Assembly: GCF_964030895.1 (NCBI RefSeq)
Contig: NZ_OZ034986.1
Coordinates: forward strand, 1,302,001 to 1,366,000
DNA from: Spiroplasma endosymbiont of Nebria brevicollis
GTDB taxonomy: Bacteria > Bacillota_I > Bacilli_A > Mycoplasmatales > VBWQ01
Length of the DNA stretch: 64,000 bases
Direction: 5' to 3'
Each line of letters begins with the position of its first letter. Position 1 is the stretch's first letter. The position numbers and the translations under genes were made by a program. Shown one piece after another: positions 21,541-31,760 of the stretch. Under the pieces are notes generated by a model. That model saw only the letters and a list, made by a program, of their open reading frames with translations. It was not told where the DNA came from and did no database searches.

Positions 21541-22785
21541 ATGGCAGAAGTAAAGAAAAAGCCTGCAGCTACAGGCCCAAAGCAAAAATTCGAACGTGGT
21601 AAACCGCACGTTAACGTTGGAACAATTGGTCACGTTGACCATGGTAAGACAACATTAACAGCTGCAATTACTGACTACTGTTCAAAACATGAAAAAGATG
21701 GGTACAAAGGTGTTTCTAAAGGATATGCTGATATTGATGCAGCTCCTGAAGAAAAAGCACGTGGTATTACCATCAACACTGCTCACGTTGAGTACGAAAC
21801 TCCAAAACGTCACTATGCTCACGTTGACTGTCCAGGCCACGCTGACTACATTAAAAATATGATTACTGGTGCTGCGCAAATGGATGGTTCAATCTTAGTT
21901 GTTGGTGCTACAGATGGTCCAATGCCGCAAACTCGTGAACACATTTTACTTGCTCGTCAAGTTGGTGTTAAAAACATTGTTGTTTTCTTAAACAAATGTG
22001 ACCTTATGGAAGATGAAGATATGTTAGAACTAGTTGAAATGGAAATTCGTGAATTATTAACTAAATACGAATTCGATGGAGACAACACACCAATCATTCG
22101 TGGTTCTGCCAGAGGGGCTCTTGATGGAAAACCTGAATGACAAACAAAAATCAAAGAATTATTAACTGCTATGGATGAATGAATTCCAACTCCAGTTAGA
22201 GATGTTGAAAAACCATTATTATTAGCGGTTGAAGATGTATTTACTATTACCGGACGTGGAACTGTTGCTACGGGAAGGATTGAACGTGGAACTTTAAAGA
22301 AAAATGAAGAAATTGATATTGTTGGTATTAACAATGGACACAAAAAAGTTGTTGTTACAGATATTGAAATGTTCAGAAAATTCTTAGATGAAGCTTATGC
22401 TGGAGATAACGTTGGAGTATTATTACGTGGAATCAAACGTGAAGATGTACAACGTGGACAAGTTATTTGTAAACCAGGATCTGTTACACCACATACTAAA
22501 TTTAAAGCTGAAGTTTATATCTTAAGTAAAGAAGAAGGTGGACGTCATACTTCATTCCACGTTGGATACCGCCCACAATTCTATTTCCGTACAACAGATG
22601 TTACAGGAAGTATGGATGACTTTAAAAACAAAGGTGAAAAAGCTGAAATGATTATGCCTGGCGATAACGTAACTATTGCTGTTGAATTAATTCACCCAGT
22701 TGCCCTTGAAAAAGGAACACAATTCTCAATCCGTGAAGGTGGAAGAACTGTTGGAGCTGGACAAGTTACTGAAATTATTAAATAA
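21541..22785 (+). CDS. tuf: Elongation factor Tu
   Basis: A 414-residue EF-Tu. G1 GHVDHGKTT, the [16 protein letters not shown] effector region, DCPGHADY and NKCDLMED are present. The N-terminus is about 18 residues longer than usual ([20 protein letters not shown] before KPHVNVGT). It delivers aminoacyl-tRNA to the ribosome. AAGGAGG ribosome site; a TATAAT box at 21484-21489 in the 119-bp gap after fusA may give it its own promoter. It reads through TGA-Trp at 22138 and another at about 22180. Confidence 0.97.
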
Positions 22786-22811
22786 TTACTTTAACTAATC
22801 TAAAATATTAA

Positions 22812-22847
22812 ATCTTTACTCTTAAAAATAAAGAGTAAAGATTTTTT
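22812..22847 (+). terminator. tuf terminator
   Basis: ATCTTTACTCTT and AAGAGTAAAGAT form a perfect 12-bp stem followed by a T-run, ending the str/tuf block. Confidence 0.92.
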
Positions 22848-22901
22848 AAATATTTTATCATTTAAGTAGTAAAATTAATTTGAAGAAAAGAGTTGAAATC
22901 C

Positions 22902-23549
22902 ATGCCTTATGTTAAGGAATTAGAAGCTATAATCTTAAATCGTAAATCAATCCGAAATTATGATAATACAAAAATAATTGCCGATAGTAAAATTAATGAT
23001 ATTTTAAACTATGTTCGTCATACTCCTTCTGCTTATGGTTTAGAACCATGAAAAATCTTAGTTATTAGCAACCCCAAAATTAAAAAAGAACTACAACCAA
23101 TTATTAATAACCAACAACAAGTGAGTAATTGTTCTCATTTATTTATGTTACTTAGTTATAGTGGTGAAACTTTTAATACTAGTAATGATTGATTCATGAA
23201 AACTGTTATGAAAAACCGTAATTTAACCAAATCCCAATATGAAACATATAAATTAACTTTTAATAATTTCTTTGATGTCGAACAAAAAGCGCAAATCAGT
23301 CACTGAGCACAATGTCAAACTTTTATTTTGTTACAAAATTTATTATTGTTATTAACAGCACATGAAATTGATAATGTCGTGCTCGGCGGTTTTAATGAAA
23401 AACAATTATTACAATTTCTAGAAACTAACAAATTAATCGAACCTCATAAATACCATGTTGCTGTTCTAGTATGCGCTGGATATGGACACTCTTCAAAAAC
23501 TAAAATCATAAAAAGTGAACCTAATGAAATTAGTGTTATTATTAAATAA
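22902..23549 (+). CDS. Nitroreductase-family protein
   Basis: A 215-residue protein with the nitroreductase fold pattern: an N-terminal IILNRKSIRNYDN (FMN phosphate-binding RxSxRxy motif), TPSAYGLEPWKILVI, and a C-terminal NVVLGGFNEKQLLQFLE and HVAVLVCAGYG. These FMN enzymes reduce nitro compounds, quinones or flavins with NAD(P)H; the substrate here is unknown. No strong ribosome site is visible. The gene is 25 bp before the next one and probably co-transcribed. Confidence 0.8.
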
Positions 23550-23573
23550 GGTTTAGAGAATAAGGAAATTGTA

Positions 23574-24371
23574 ATGCAAAAATTTAAAATAAATGATTTG
23601 GATATTGAAGTAAATATTACTAGTATTAAAAAATTTTTAGATAAAATTGAATTTCCGATTGCTATTTTTGATTTTGAAACTTTTCGTAATTTGTTACCAA
23701 AAAAGACCAATAATACTTATTCAAATGATTTTGAAAAAATTTTCTCAATTGCTATATTAGTAATTACCAAAAAAGAAGATTTAACTCCTGAAATTCTTCA
23801 ACAAAAGAATCTAAAATTATTTATAAAAACATTAATTCCAAATGCTAATTTTTTAAAAAATAATAATGAATTAATAGTTTTTCAAGCCCAATTTTATAAA
23901 TTTTTAATTAGCAAATTATTGAAATATCACATTAAATCATTAGTAGTGTTAGGAGCAAGAACCGAAGTTTTATTATTAAAAAATTATTTAGCCTATCATA
24001 TTGATGAGGCTAAAAACAAAAGTAAAATCACTTATTTTTTCCATCATCATAAAATATTTGACTTGTATGATATTTGAAACAAAGATCATATGTTGAACTT
24101 ACCTTTATATAAAAAAGGTTTACATCAAGATATTGGCGCTACTAAAAAAACATGAATGTTAATAAAAAATAATGATGAATACTGAAAAATTTTAAAACCA
24201 CAATCAATTATGACTAATAATGATATTGGTCGTATTATTGATCAATATTTTTTTGATAATCTTTGTTTACTACCTACTTTTAGCAATCAAGTTGCTAATC
24301 ATAATCAAAATGATGTATTAATTGGTGCTGCTATTTTATCGTTATTGTATGAACTAGTTGTTAAAAAGTAA
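23574..24371 (+). CDS. DUF2779-like protein with exonuclease-type motif
   Basis: A 265-residue protein. Residues about 28-40 read FPIAIFDFETFRN, the DxE motif of DEDD 3'-5' exonucleases as found in DUF2779 proteins of Mollicutes; a late NDVLI acidic site near residue 245 could supply another metal ligand. The family is poorly characterised; exonuclease activity is inference from the fold. It follows the nitroreductase gene with a TAAGGAAATT ribosome site. Four Trp codons are TGA. Confidence 0.6.
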
Positions 24372-24545
24372 GAAAATAATTTTAAATTTTATTTTTAATT
24401 AAGAATGCTGCTATTTTAAAAATGAGATTTCTTATAATTAACAATCATTTTATTTGCTCTAAAAAGTATATGAACAACTCATTTTTTAAATAATATATAA
24501 TATAAGTGTGAGTAAATATTTTAAAAATTAAGGAGGTTTTTATAT

Positions 24546-24920
24546 ATGAAGAAGATTCAAGTTAGTTTAACTTTGGAAAAAATATTAATATTAATTGGAG
24601 CAGTATTATTTTCCTTTTTTGGTTTATTATATTCTATCAATTTTATTAATTATAATTTTTTTGGTCTTCAAGAAAGTGGAGTTTGATTTATTTTAATTGG
24701 TATTATGTATATATTAGCAACTTTTTCCACTAAGGTTTCCCCTGGAATTTGAGTTAAAGTTTGAAGCATACTTTTTATTATAATTTCTACTATTATTCTC
24801 TTAGGATTATTTATTGGTAAAAATGTTAACTATGGATATCCATGACTTTATATTAGTATTATTCCACATATTATTTTAATATTAGGTTCTGTCATGTGAA
24901 TATTGAAAAGTTACAAGTAA
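24546..24920 (+). CDS. Hypothetical four-TM membrane protein
   Basis: A 124-residue, almost wholly hydrophobic protein with four predicted transmembrane helices (about residues 11-32, 45-60, 68-90 and 98-118) and short loops. ATG 24546 has an AAGGAGG site 11 bp upstream, and TATAAT at 24496-24501 is a possible -10. It is a single-gene unit closed by a terminator. I do not recognise the family. Confidence 0.7.
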
Positions 24921-24964
24921 GTAAAACAAACAAGAAATCCAAAAAATTAAAGAAATATGAATAT

Positions 24965-24992
24965 AAATAAACGCCGTAAAAGCGTTTATTTA
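24965..24992 (+). terminator. Terminator after the four-TM protein gene
   Basis: AAATAAACGC and GCGTTTATTT pair perfectly around a CGTAAAA loop. Confidence 0.75.
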
Positions 24993-25119
24993 ATGAAAAT
25001 TTTATATGTAAACAATGATCACCTATCTTATTATTACACAAATATGAAATGTAAAAACTACATTTGGAATTCCCACGAGAATTTAAGAATAATTTTTAAC
25101 TTTCTCTATAACTTTTAAA

Positions 25120-25157
25120 ACTAGTAGCTATTATTATGATAGTTACTAGTTTTAGTT
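25120..25157 (-). terminator. Terminator-type hairpin downstream of the minus-strand remnant
   Basis: AAACTAGTA-G-CTAT and ATAG-T-TACTAGTTT form a stem of 13 pairs with one mismatch. On the minus strand it lies directly after the stop of the small remnant gene; on the plus strand it is followed by TAGTTTTT. Confidence 0.6.
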
Positions 25158-25165
25158 TTTCTGAA

Positions 25166-25369
25166 TTAATTTAGTATCAGAGAATCTTTCTCTAATTTCT
25201 TGGGTTTTATTTTTTTATTCTTACCTTTTTTAATAAATCTTTTTCATTTTCTTAAAATATGGGTAATAATATCTGAAACATATTTTTCTTCTGAATTTAG
25301 TACAATCTTTTTTATGCCTTCTTTGTTTTTGGTTGCTATTTGTTGTTCTAAAATTTGTGATGATGCCAA
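25166..25369 (-). pseudogene. Minus-strand coding remnant of about 67 codons
   Basis: An open frame from a TTG at 25369 to TAA at 25166-25168, rich in Lys and Glu (KEGIKKIVLNSEEKYV, DIITHILRKWKRFIKKGK). It lacks a ribosome site and a good start, and a terminator hairpin follows the stop. It is probably the 3' end of a lost gene; family unknown. Confidence 0.3.
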
Positions 25370-25529
25370 GTGTATGTAAACACAAAGAGACTAATTTGAC
25401 GGATGTAGTAAACTAGAATGAAATATTATCCTATTAAACAATGAAAAATGATGAAATGAATGATTTGAGATTAAAAAACAAAAATAGTTACTATTTCTAT
25501 TCTTTTTTATAATTTTTATAAATTATAAA

Positions 25530-25557
25530 TTGATATATACGAAATTACTGTTATAAT
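25530..25557 (+). promoter_or_regulatory. Promoter of ecfA1-ecfA2-ecfT
   Basis: TTGATA (25530-25535), 16-bp spacer, TATAAT (25552-25557), about 40 bp before the ecfA1 start. Confidence 0.75.
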
Positions 25558-25596
25558 TTTACTATTATAATCTTTAAAAATGGAGTTAGAATTTGT

Positions 25597-26439
25597 ATGA
25601 GTAAATCTAAAATATCACTAAGTTTAAAAAACGTTGAATTTCGTTATAAACAAGAATATCCTAATGCTGTTGATGATGTTTCTTTTGACATTACTCATGG
25701 TGAATATATTACTATTATTGGTCATAACGGCTCTGGTAAATCAACACTATCAAAAATTATTATTGGTGTTTTACATAAACAAAAGGGAGAAATTAAACTC
25801 TTTGATGAAATTGTCACTAATAAAAATATTAAACAACTAAGAAAACATTTAGGAATTGTTTTTCAAAATCCTGATAACCAGTTTATTGGTTCTACTGTTC
25901 GTGATGATATTGCTTTTGGTTTGGAAAATCATTTAGTTCCACCAAGTAATATGCCTGCCATTATTGAGCGTGTTTCTAAAGCTGTAGGTATGGAAAAATA
26001 CTTAGATCATGAACCACTGTGACTATCAGGTGGACAAAAACAACGAGTTGCTATTGCTTCTGTATTAGCTTTAGAACCTGATATCATCATTTTTGATGAA
26101 GCCACAAGTATGTTAGACCCAAAAGGTAAACGTGAAGTAAAAGAGATTATGTTGGAATTACAAAAACAACGTAATAAAACTATTATTTCTATTACCCATG
26201 ATATGGATGAAATTATCAATGCTGATAAAGTTATTGTTATGAATAAAGGAAAACTAGTGCGCTATGGCACGCCAGCAGAAATACTAAAAGAATGGGAATT
26301 TCTACAAAGTATTCATCTTGATATTCCATTTGTGTTAAAAGTCTCATTAGGTCTTAAAAATAAAGGAATAAACATTGCAGAGACATTGAATGAAGAGGAG
26401 TTGATTTCTAAACTATGTCAATTAAATTCAAAGAAGTAG
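25597..26439 (+). CDS. ecfA1: Energy-coupling factor transporter ATPase A1
   Basis: A 280-residue ABC ATPase. Walker [10 protein letters not shown] (about residues 42-50), Q-loop FQNPDNQF, signature LSGGQKQR, Walker [14 protein letters not shown] and switch H in ITHDMDE are complete. With EcfA2 and EcfT it forms the shared energy module that works with separate S-components to import vitamins or cofactors. It reads through a TGA-Trp just before LSGGQ. ecfA2 starts inside its last codons, so the two subunits are translationally coupled. Confidence 0.95.
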
Positions 26440-27290
26440 GCTACACTTACTCGCCCAAAACCCCTTATCAATATGAAGCATTAAAAGATATTACTGTTGA
26501 TATTGATGAACATAAAATTGTTGCTGTTATTGGTGAAACTGGAAGTGGTAAATCAACTTTAGTACAACATATTAACGGTTTATTAATTCCGATGACAGGA
26601 ACGGTTTCTATTAACGATTTTGTTATTAAAGCCCATCAAAGGAAAATCCGTGATATTAAAAAAATTCGTAAACAAATTGGCTTAGTATTTCAGTTTCCTG
26701 AATATCAATTGTTTGAAGAAACGATTGAACGTGATATTATGTTTGGACCTGTTAACTTTGGTGAAAAAAAAGATGTTGCTCGTGACCTAACTAAAAAATA
26801 TATTAAAGTGGTAGGATTAGATGAAACTTATTTACCGCGTAGTCCCTTTGATTTATCAGGTGGTCAAAAACGAAGGGTCGCTATTGCGGGAATTCTGGCA
26901 TTACAAGGTCATACGCTAATTCTTGATGAACCAACTGCTGGTTTAGATCCTGATGGTGAAAAAGAATTAATTAAACTATTTTATGATTTAAATCATAAAG
27001 AAAATAAAACTATTATTCTTGTTACTCACAATATGAATCATGTGTTAATGGTAGCTGATGAAGTTATTGTTTTACACAATACTAAAATTTATAAAAAAGC
27101 TGATCCTATCACCATTTTCCGTGATCAACAATTAATTGCTGAAACTGGCATTGAACCACCAAAAGTTTATAGTTTCTTATATAAACTAGAAGCTGCTGGG
27201 TTTGATACTTCAAAGATTAATGCTCGTAGTACTGCAGAATTAATTCAACAGTTAGAACAAATATTAGCAAAAAAAGATAAGAAAAAATAA
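26415..27290 (+). CDS. ecfA2: Energy-coupling factor transporter ATPase A2
   Basis: A 291-residue ABC ATPase overlapping ecfA1 by 25 bp. Walker [11 protein letters not shown]-loop FQFPEYQLF (typical of EcfA2), signature LSGGQKRR, Walker [14 protein letters not shown] and switch His VTHNMNH are intact. It pairs asymmetrically with EcfA1 to power EcfT-bound S-components. The C-terminal part beyond residue 230 is Lys-rich. No Trp codon interrupts it. Confidence 0.95.
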   Translation: MSIKFKEVGYTYSPKTPYQYEALKDITVDIDEHKIVAVIGETGSGKSTLVQHINGLLIPMTGTVSINDFVIKAHQRKIRDIKKIRKQIGLVFQFPEYQLFEETIERDIMFGPVNFGEKKDVARDLTKKYIKVVGLDETYLPRSPFDLSGGQKRRVAIAGILALQGHTLILDEPTAGLDPDGEKELIKLFYDLNHKENKTIILVTHNMNHVLMVADEVIVLHNTKIYKKADPITIFRDQQLIAETGIEPPKVYSFLYKLEAAGFDTSKINARSTAELIQQLEQILAKKDKKK

Positions 27291-27304
27291 GGAGAAAAAG
27301 ATTT

Positions 27305-28156
27305 ATGAAAATTAGTTTTGGACGCTATTTACCATTAAACTCAATTATTCATCGTGTTGATCCAAGAATCAAATTGGTAGTTTTAATTTGTTTAATTGTT
27401 TCCATTTTTTTCCATACCGGTTTTGAAGGGTATGCCATTATTGGTGTTGCTGTTTTAACTATTTTCTTTTGTGCCAAATTACCACTTCTTATGTTATTTC
27501 GTTTAATGCGTCCTATTTTGTTTATGACAATAATATTATTTATGATTAACTGTTTTTTAGCAGGAAGTGGTCCTGAGGTTGGAATGATTTGACATTGAGG
27601 TGCGATTAAACTTTCTTATAAAGCGATTTTTGTCAGTCTTTATACGGGAGTTAGAATTTACTTAATGATTTTAATTACTACAATTTTAACAACGACAACG
27701 CAACCATTGGATTTAACATTAGCATTAGAAGACATTATGATGCCATTAAAAGTTATTAAATTCCCAGTTCATATTATTTCAATGATTATTTCTATTGCTT
27801 TACGTTCAATTCCTACGTTATTAGATGAAGCGGGAAGAATTTTAAAAGCACAAGCCTCGCGGGGTGTGGATTTAAAAAATGGGCATTTTAAAGAAAAAGT
27901 TAAATCATTAGTTTCATTAATTATTCCATTATTAGTATCTTCATTCCAAAAAGCCGAAGACTTAGCTTATGCTATGGACTCACGTGGCTATGACCCCCAA
28001 GGTAAACGTACCCGTTTTCGCCAATATCATATTGATTTTAAAGATATTTGTTTCTTTATTTTAGGAGTTGGAATACTAGCATTTATCATTAGTTATAGTA
28101 TCCATCCAAATATTTTTTGACAAATTCCGTTTGTTGATAAGTATTATGCTATTTAG
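27305..28156 (+). CDS. ecfT: Energy-coupling factor transporter transmembrane protein EcfT
   Basis: A 283-residue membrane protein with SFGRYLPLNSIIHRVDPRIK at the start, about six hydrophobic helices, and the two cytoplasmic coupling motifs with Arg-Gly: KAQASRGVD and AMDSRGYDPQG. These contact the two ATPases. It is 15 bp after ecfA2 with an AAGGAG site. TGA-Trp codons occur at 27590 and twice later. In many Firmicutes this operon follows rplQ; here it is about 29 kb upstream of rplQ. Confidence 0.94.
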
Positions 28157-28174
28157 TAATTAAAAATGATAAAG

Positions 28175-28212
28175 AACCTTGTTATTATAGTTAAGTAGTA
28201 CCAAGGTTTTTG
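28175..28212 (+). terminator. ecf operon terminator
   Basis: AACCTTG and CAAGGTT form a 7-bp stem with a long loop, followed by TTTTT. Confidence 0.65.
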
Positions 28213-28308
28213 GTTATAAAATTCTTATAATTATTTTGCGAATTTTTGTTTAAAATGCTTAAATTTATTGTATAATATTTAACGGTTTAATTTATTAAAT
28301 ACTAATAT

Positions 28309-28386
28309 GGCGATCGTGGCGTAGCGGTCTAGCGCATCAGTTTGTGGAACTGACATTCGCGGGTTCGAATCCCGTCGGTCGCCCCA
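28309..28386 (+). tRNA. tRNA-His (GTG anticodon)
   Basis: A full cloverleaf. The anticodon loop TTGTGGA gives GTG (His). The T arm CGGGTTCGAATCCCG is canonical. The extra 5' G at 28309 pairs with C73, the identity element of tRNA-His, and the genome encodes the CCA end (to 28386). A TATAAT at 28271-28276 lies about 38 bp upstream, and a small terminator follows. Confidence 0.96.
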
Positions 28387-28682
28387 TTTATAAAAAAGAC
28401 ATTTTGCTCCTTATGGAGTTTTTTTATTTTTAAAGTGTTAAACAGTTTAGTTTGTAAAAACTATTTATGTCAATTAGAGTGGGGTAAATCCTAATAGTAA
28501 GGATTAATTAAAAGTTTGAATATCTATAATAAAGTAGACCACAACATGAAATTAAAAATTATGTTGAAAAAGTTAAACAGTAATAGTTTATAAAGTAGTC
28601 TAAATCAATTGTTAATTGTAAAGCAATTGATGTTATAATTACTATGTTTTATAACTTGCAGAAAGTTGAGGTGATTTATTTC
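28387..28682 (+). other. Intergenic region with terminator and orphan IS end
   Basis: CTCC-TTAT-GGAG followed by seven T (28407-28425) ends the tRNA unit. At 28524-28539 the 16-nt CTATAATAAAGTAGAC is identical to the left end of the IS3-type elements found at 32.9 and 38.6 kb, followed by a CAACAT / ATGTTG hairpin. A TATAAT near 28635 may serve the next gene. No coding sequence is seen. Confidence 0.5.
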
Positions 28683-29213
28683 ATGCACTTTAAAGAAGGG
28701 CAAATCCTTTCAATTCATGCATATAAGCATAATGGTGATTTATATCGTAGTTGAGATAAATCAATTGTGTTAGAAAATACTGAAGATTATTTAGTATTAG
28801 TAAATGAACATGTAACAATTACTGAAATTAATGGTCGTAAATGAACGACTGTTGATCCAGCAATTTGGTTATTCTTTCCTAATCAATGGTACAATATAAT
28901 TTGTATGATTCGCAATGATGGTATTCATTATTATTGCAATATTGCCAGTCCTTTTATTTTAGACTGTCAAACTATTAAATACATTGACTATGATTTAGAT
29001 ATTAAAGTATTTCCTAACCGTACTTATAAATTATTAGATTTAAAGGAATTTAAAACTAATCGCAGAATATGAAAGTACCCTATTCCCTTACAAAATACGT
29101 TATGACAAAATATTAATAAATTAAAAAAAGATGTTAGAAAACACCAATCATATTTGTTTAATGATGAAGTCATTTTACAATATTGAGAAAAATATCAAAA
29201 ACAAGGTTTATAA
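28683..29213 (+). CDS. Nucleoside tri-/diphosphate phosphatase, NtdP-like (UPF0374/DUF402)
   Basis: A 176-residue protein matching the UPF0374 pattern along its length: HVTITEINGRKWTTVDPAIW, FFPNQWYNIICMIRNDGIHYY, CNIASPFILD, then IKYIDYDLDIKVFPN and YKLLDLKEF with the acidic metal-binding residues. Family members are soluble Mg/Mn-dependent NTP and NDP phosphatases. ATG 28683 follows TTGAGGTGATTTATTTC. It is a single-gene unit with its own terminator. Length equals the family norm. Confidence 0.88.
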
Positions 29214-29217
29214 CAAG

Positions 29218-29243
29218 AAGGTTGATAATGCCAACCTTTTTAT
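29218..29243 (+). terminator. ntdP-like gene terminator
   Basis: AAGGTTG and CAACCTT around a short loop, followed by TTTTATT. Confidence 0.85.
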
Positions 29244-29618
29244 TAAATTATTGTTAAAGATTTGCTAATGAATTACTAACACTTTTATTTATTTCTTCGG
29301 AGTCACTACTCTAAAGTCCTGTTAAAAACAAAGTTTTTAACAATATGATATTTTAACGGAATTATTGACTTAGCAATTAATAAATAAAGAATAGTGAAAA
29401 CTAACCGTATTTTTATTAGTTTATAATCAAAATTCAATGGAAAAATTATTGAAAATCTTTTTATCCAACAAAAGGATAATTCCGTATTTTAATACCTTTA
29501 TTCTAAATAATTTAAATTATTGTTTCAAAGTATATCATGAATTTTTCTGAAATTACAGGAAAATTTTGTTTTTACAGGTATAATAAAGTTATTAGTAATT
29601 TTTAAGTGGAGGCAGTTT
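29244..29618 (+). other. Boundary of the accessory region
   Basis: About 375 bases without an intact gene. At 29396-29500 lies a diverged copy of a sequence also present at 41702-41800; both have a TATAAT, about 9 bp, then an ATG starting MEKL(L/P)KI-FLS. A second TATAAT (29579-29584) and a GTGGAGG ribosome site precede the next gene. Confidence 0.45.
29396..29500 (+). repeat. Left copy of an imperfect direct repeat (other copy 41702-41800)
   Basis: Shares ATTTTTATTA-TTTATAAT, AATTCAATGGAAAA and GATAATTCCG blocks with 41702-41800. In this copy an ATG frame (NSMEKLLKIFLSNKRIIP) runs about 35 codons. The two copies bracket the defence-like cluster and the plasmid insertion. Confidence 0.5.
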
Positions 29619-30194
29619 ATGGGCAACAAAAAAATTAATGGAGCAGATTATTTGCTATTGCTACTATACTTAAATAACAAAACTGATATTAAATCCGCGC
29701 TTAGACTAGTTAAAATGATGTTTTTATTTGAAAACGAAATTAATAAACAGTTAGTGGAAAAAGTCCCAGAGGAAAAGTTATCAAAATTTATGGCGTATAA
29801 TTTTGGTCCTTGGTCTAAAGACTTATATGAACAATTAAATTTTTTTGAAAGTTTAGAATTTATTAAAAAAAGAGATTGAAGTTATTGAAGAAATGGGTAA
29901 TTTTGATAATTTTTCTTATGAAGATGATATAGATTATGATCTAATTAATGATAAAGATTTAGAAGAAAATAAACAAAATATCATGTACACATATTCAATT
30001 TTGGAAAAGGGATAGAATATGTAGAAAAAGAAATATTGCCTTATATTTCAAAGAATGACAAGGATTTATTAGAAGCATTTAAGAAAAAAATATGTTCTCT
30101 AACTATTAAACAGATATTATATTATGTATACAAAAAGTATCCTGACTTTACAGTAAAGTCAGTTATTAAAGGAGAAGTAATAGGAAATAATTAG
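29619..30194 (+). pseudogene. SocA/Panacea (DUF4065)-like protein, frameshifted
   Basis: ATG 29619 (GTGGAGG site) opens a frame reading ADYLLLLLYLNNKTDIKSA, KFMAYNFGPWSKDLYEQL and LEFIKKRD. The YNFGPWS element after an N-terminal helical domain is typical of DUF4065, found in phage-related and antitoxin proteins. After an A-run at about 29868 the reading shifts to IEVIEEMGNFDN, and it shifts back near 30010 to IEYVEKEILPYISK and YYVYKKYPDFTVKS, ending in TAG 30192-30194. Two compensating shifts imply an original protein of about 190 residues. Its role is likely as antitoxin or regulator of the following genes; family assignment is moderate. Confidence 0.5.
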
Positions 30195-30195
30195 T

Positions 30196-30561
30196 ATGAC
30201 AGAATTTCATCAGCGAGAAGCTTATTTTAAAAAATTTAATAATATTGATACTTATAAAACTGAAGTACCAGTATATTCAAGATCGGTTGATGCTGTTATT
30301 TTAGATAAGAAATGTTCTAATTTATCAGCAATTGAATTTAAATTAACTAACTGAAAAAAAGTTATTGAACAGGCACAAAATATTAAAACTGCATTTGATT
30401 ATATTTCAATTTGCTTAATGGAACCTAAAAGAAATAACACTAAATTATTGATTATTGAAGAATGTAAAAAATATGGAATTGGACTTATTTTTTCCAATTA
30501 TATTAATGACTCCTATCTATTTGAAGAAATACTAAATCCAATAAAACAAGAGAAAATTTAA
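30196..30561 (+). CDS. Small protein with PD-(D/E)XK-type motif
   Basis: A 121-residue protein, 1 bp after the preceding gene. The core reads SVDAVILDKKCSNLSAIEFKLTNWKKVI: Asp, then E-F-K about 16 residues later, as in the PD-(D/E)XK nuclease fold, followed by an alpha helix with a Gln. A compact nuclease or nuclease-derived domain is the likely identity; metal-dependent cleavage is inference. The following TGT-like frame opens inside its last codons (30545). Confidence 0.5.
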
Positions 30562-31576
30562 AGATTATTTTAATCTTGCAGTTTTTAATGCAAATATAGT
30601 AGTTCATAATTCAAAGGCTATCGCTGATTTAATTTCTACGTATAAAAAAGAGTATATTATTGATCCACAAACTCATCTATATTTTGTTCTATATCTTCAA
30701 CAGAAACTCCACGTTCTTCTTCAATAATGATTTTTTGCAATCGAGGAGGCATTTGATCAAGATATAGAACAAAATATAGATGAGTTGACAAAGTATACGT
30801 ATGATTTTCAATATAGTTATATTTCAAAATTTATTGATGAAAAAGAATATAGCAAATATTTGAAGTTTGCAAAAATTAGCATTCAACCTAAATATTTAAT
30901 TGCTCCTTATTTTATGATTCGTTATAGTAGTGAAGCATTATCATGAATAAAAATTAATGCAAAATTATTAGATTCATTTTTAACGTTAAAAAATGAAGTT
31001 GATATAGCAGCAGAATTAATTATGGATAAAAATGTACTACAAAATCCTTTATTGATTAATGAAATCATTAATTCATATACTAAAGAAGGATATGACTATA
31101 TTTTTATCTGAATAGATGATTTTAATTTTTTTAAGGATAATAGTAGTAAGTATTTTGAAGGATTTAAAAAATTAATTAATGGATTTAATGCTCTTGAAAA
31201 AAAAGTTGTTAACTTATATGGTGGTTTTGGTTGAATTTTACTTTGTCATCATGAATCAAAATATAAGTTATATGGAGTTGCACAATCTACAGGATATGGA
31301 GAATCAAGACCTATTACTCCTGTTGGAGGTGGATTACCAATTAATAAATATTATTTTTTACCATTACATGAAAGACTTAAAATGCAAGAAGCAATTGACA
31401 TTTTAATTAAACAAGGTTATATGGAAAATGGTAAAAGTAATTCGAAAAATGCAGAAGAGTATTATAAAAATGTTTGTGATTGTAAACAATGTAGAGAAGT
31501 TATTAAAGATAATATTGAAAATTTTGAACAGTACAATCATTCTAATCCATTTGTAACTAAAAATAATATAAAGTAA
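30545..31576 (+). pseudogene. DpdA/tRNA-guanine transglycosylase-like protein, with an inverted internal segment
   Basis: Frame 2 is open to 30725 and again from about 30755 to 31576. The part between (30698-30758) is the reverse complement of coding sequence; reading it inverted joins both halves in frame (LDQMPPRLQK...RGVSVEDIEQ, total about 343 residues). The C-terminal half has VVNLYGGFGWILL, STGYGESRPITPVGGGLP, KYYFLPLHERL and the zinc-type CDCKQC. This combination matches TGT-like enzymes of the DpdA type, which exchange guanine for 7-deazaguanine in DNA. No normal start codon is visible, so it may be fused to or coupled with the preceding gene. It lies upstream of a SIR2 gene in one operon. 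Confidence 0.6.
30670..30786. repeat. 28-bp perfect inverted repeats around a 61-bp inverted segment
   Basis: Arms 30670-30697 and 30759-30786 are exact reverse complements; the 61 bases between them (30698-30758) are coding only when inverted. In the present orientation the frame hits TAA at 30725-30727. Confidence 0.9.
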
Positions 31577-31580
31577 AAAT

Positions 31581-31760
31581 ATGCCTACTCAAGATTCACT
31601 TGAAATTTCATCTAGACATTTTATGTATTGCAAAATTAAAGAGTGAGAAACTATTGATAGCAAGTCATATAAAGACATCATTAATATTTTAATTTCTAAT
31701 TCAAAAAAATATCAATATAATTCTAATATGAAGTTATGGTGTGATTTTTTTGAAAAGTAA
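31581..31760 (+). pseudogene. Probable detached C-terminus of the TGT-like protein
   Basis: A 59-codon frame from ATG 31581, four bases after the TGT-like stop but in another frame. It reads PTQDSLEISSRHFMYCKIKEW; the His in this stretch could be the last zinc ligand of the CxCxxC...H site of a TGT fold. I therefore read it as the C-terminal part of the same protein, split by a frameshift, rather than an independent gene. It overlaps the SIR2 start by 20 bp. Confidence 0.45.

Larger units (their letters stand above)
24993..25596. other. Long gene-poor region before the ECF operon
   Basis: About 600 bases without an intact gene. They hold a hairpin at 25120-25157, a minus-strand coding remnant (25166-25369), an AAATAGT-TACTATTT palindrome near 25485 followed by T-runs, and the ecfA promoter. 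The rest shows nothing I can name. Confidence 0.5.
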
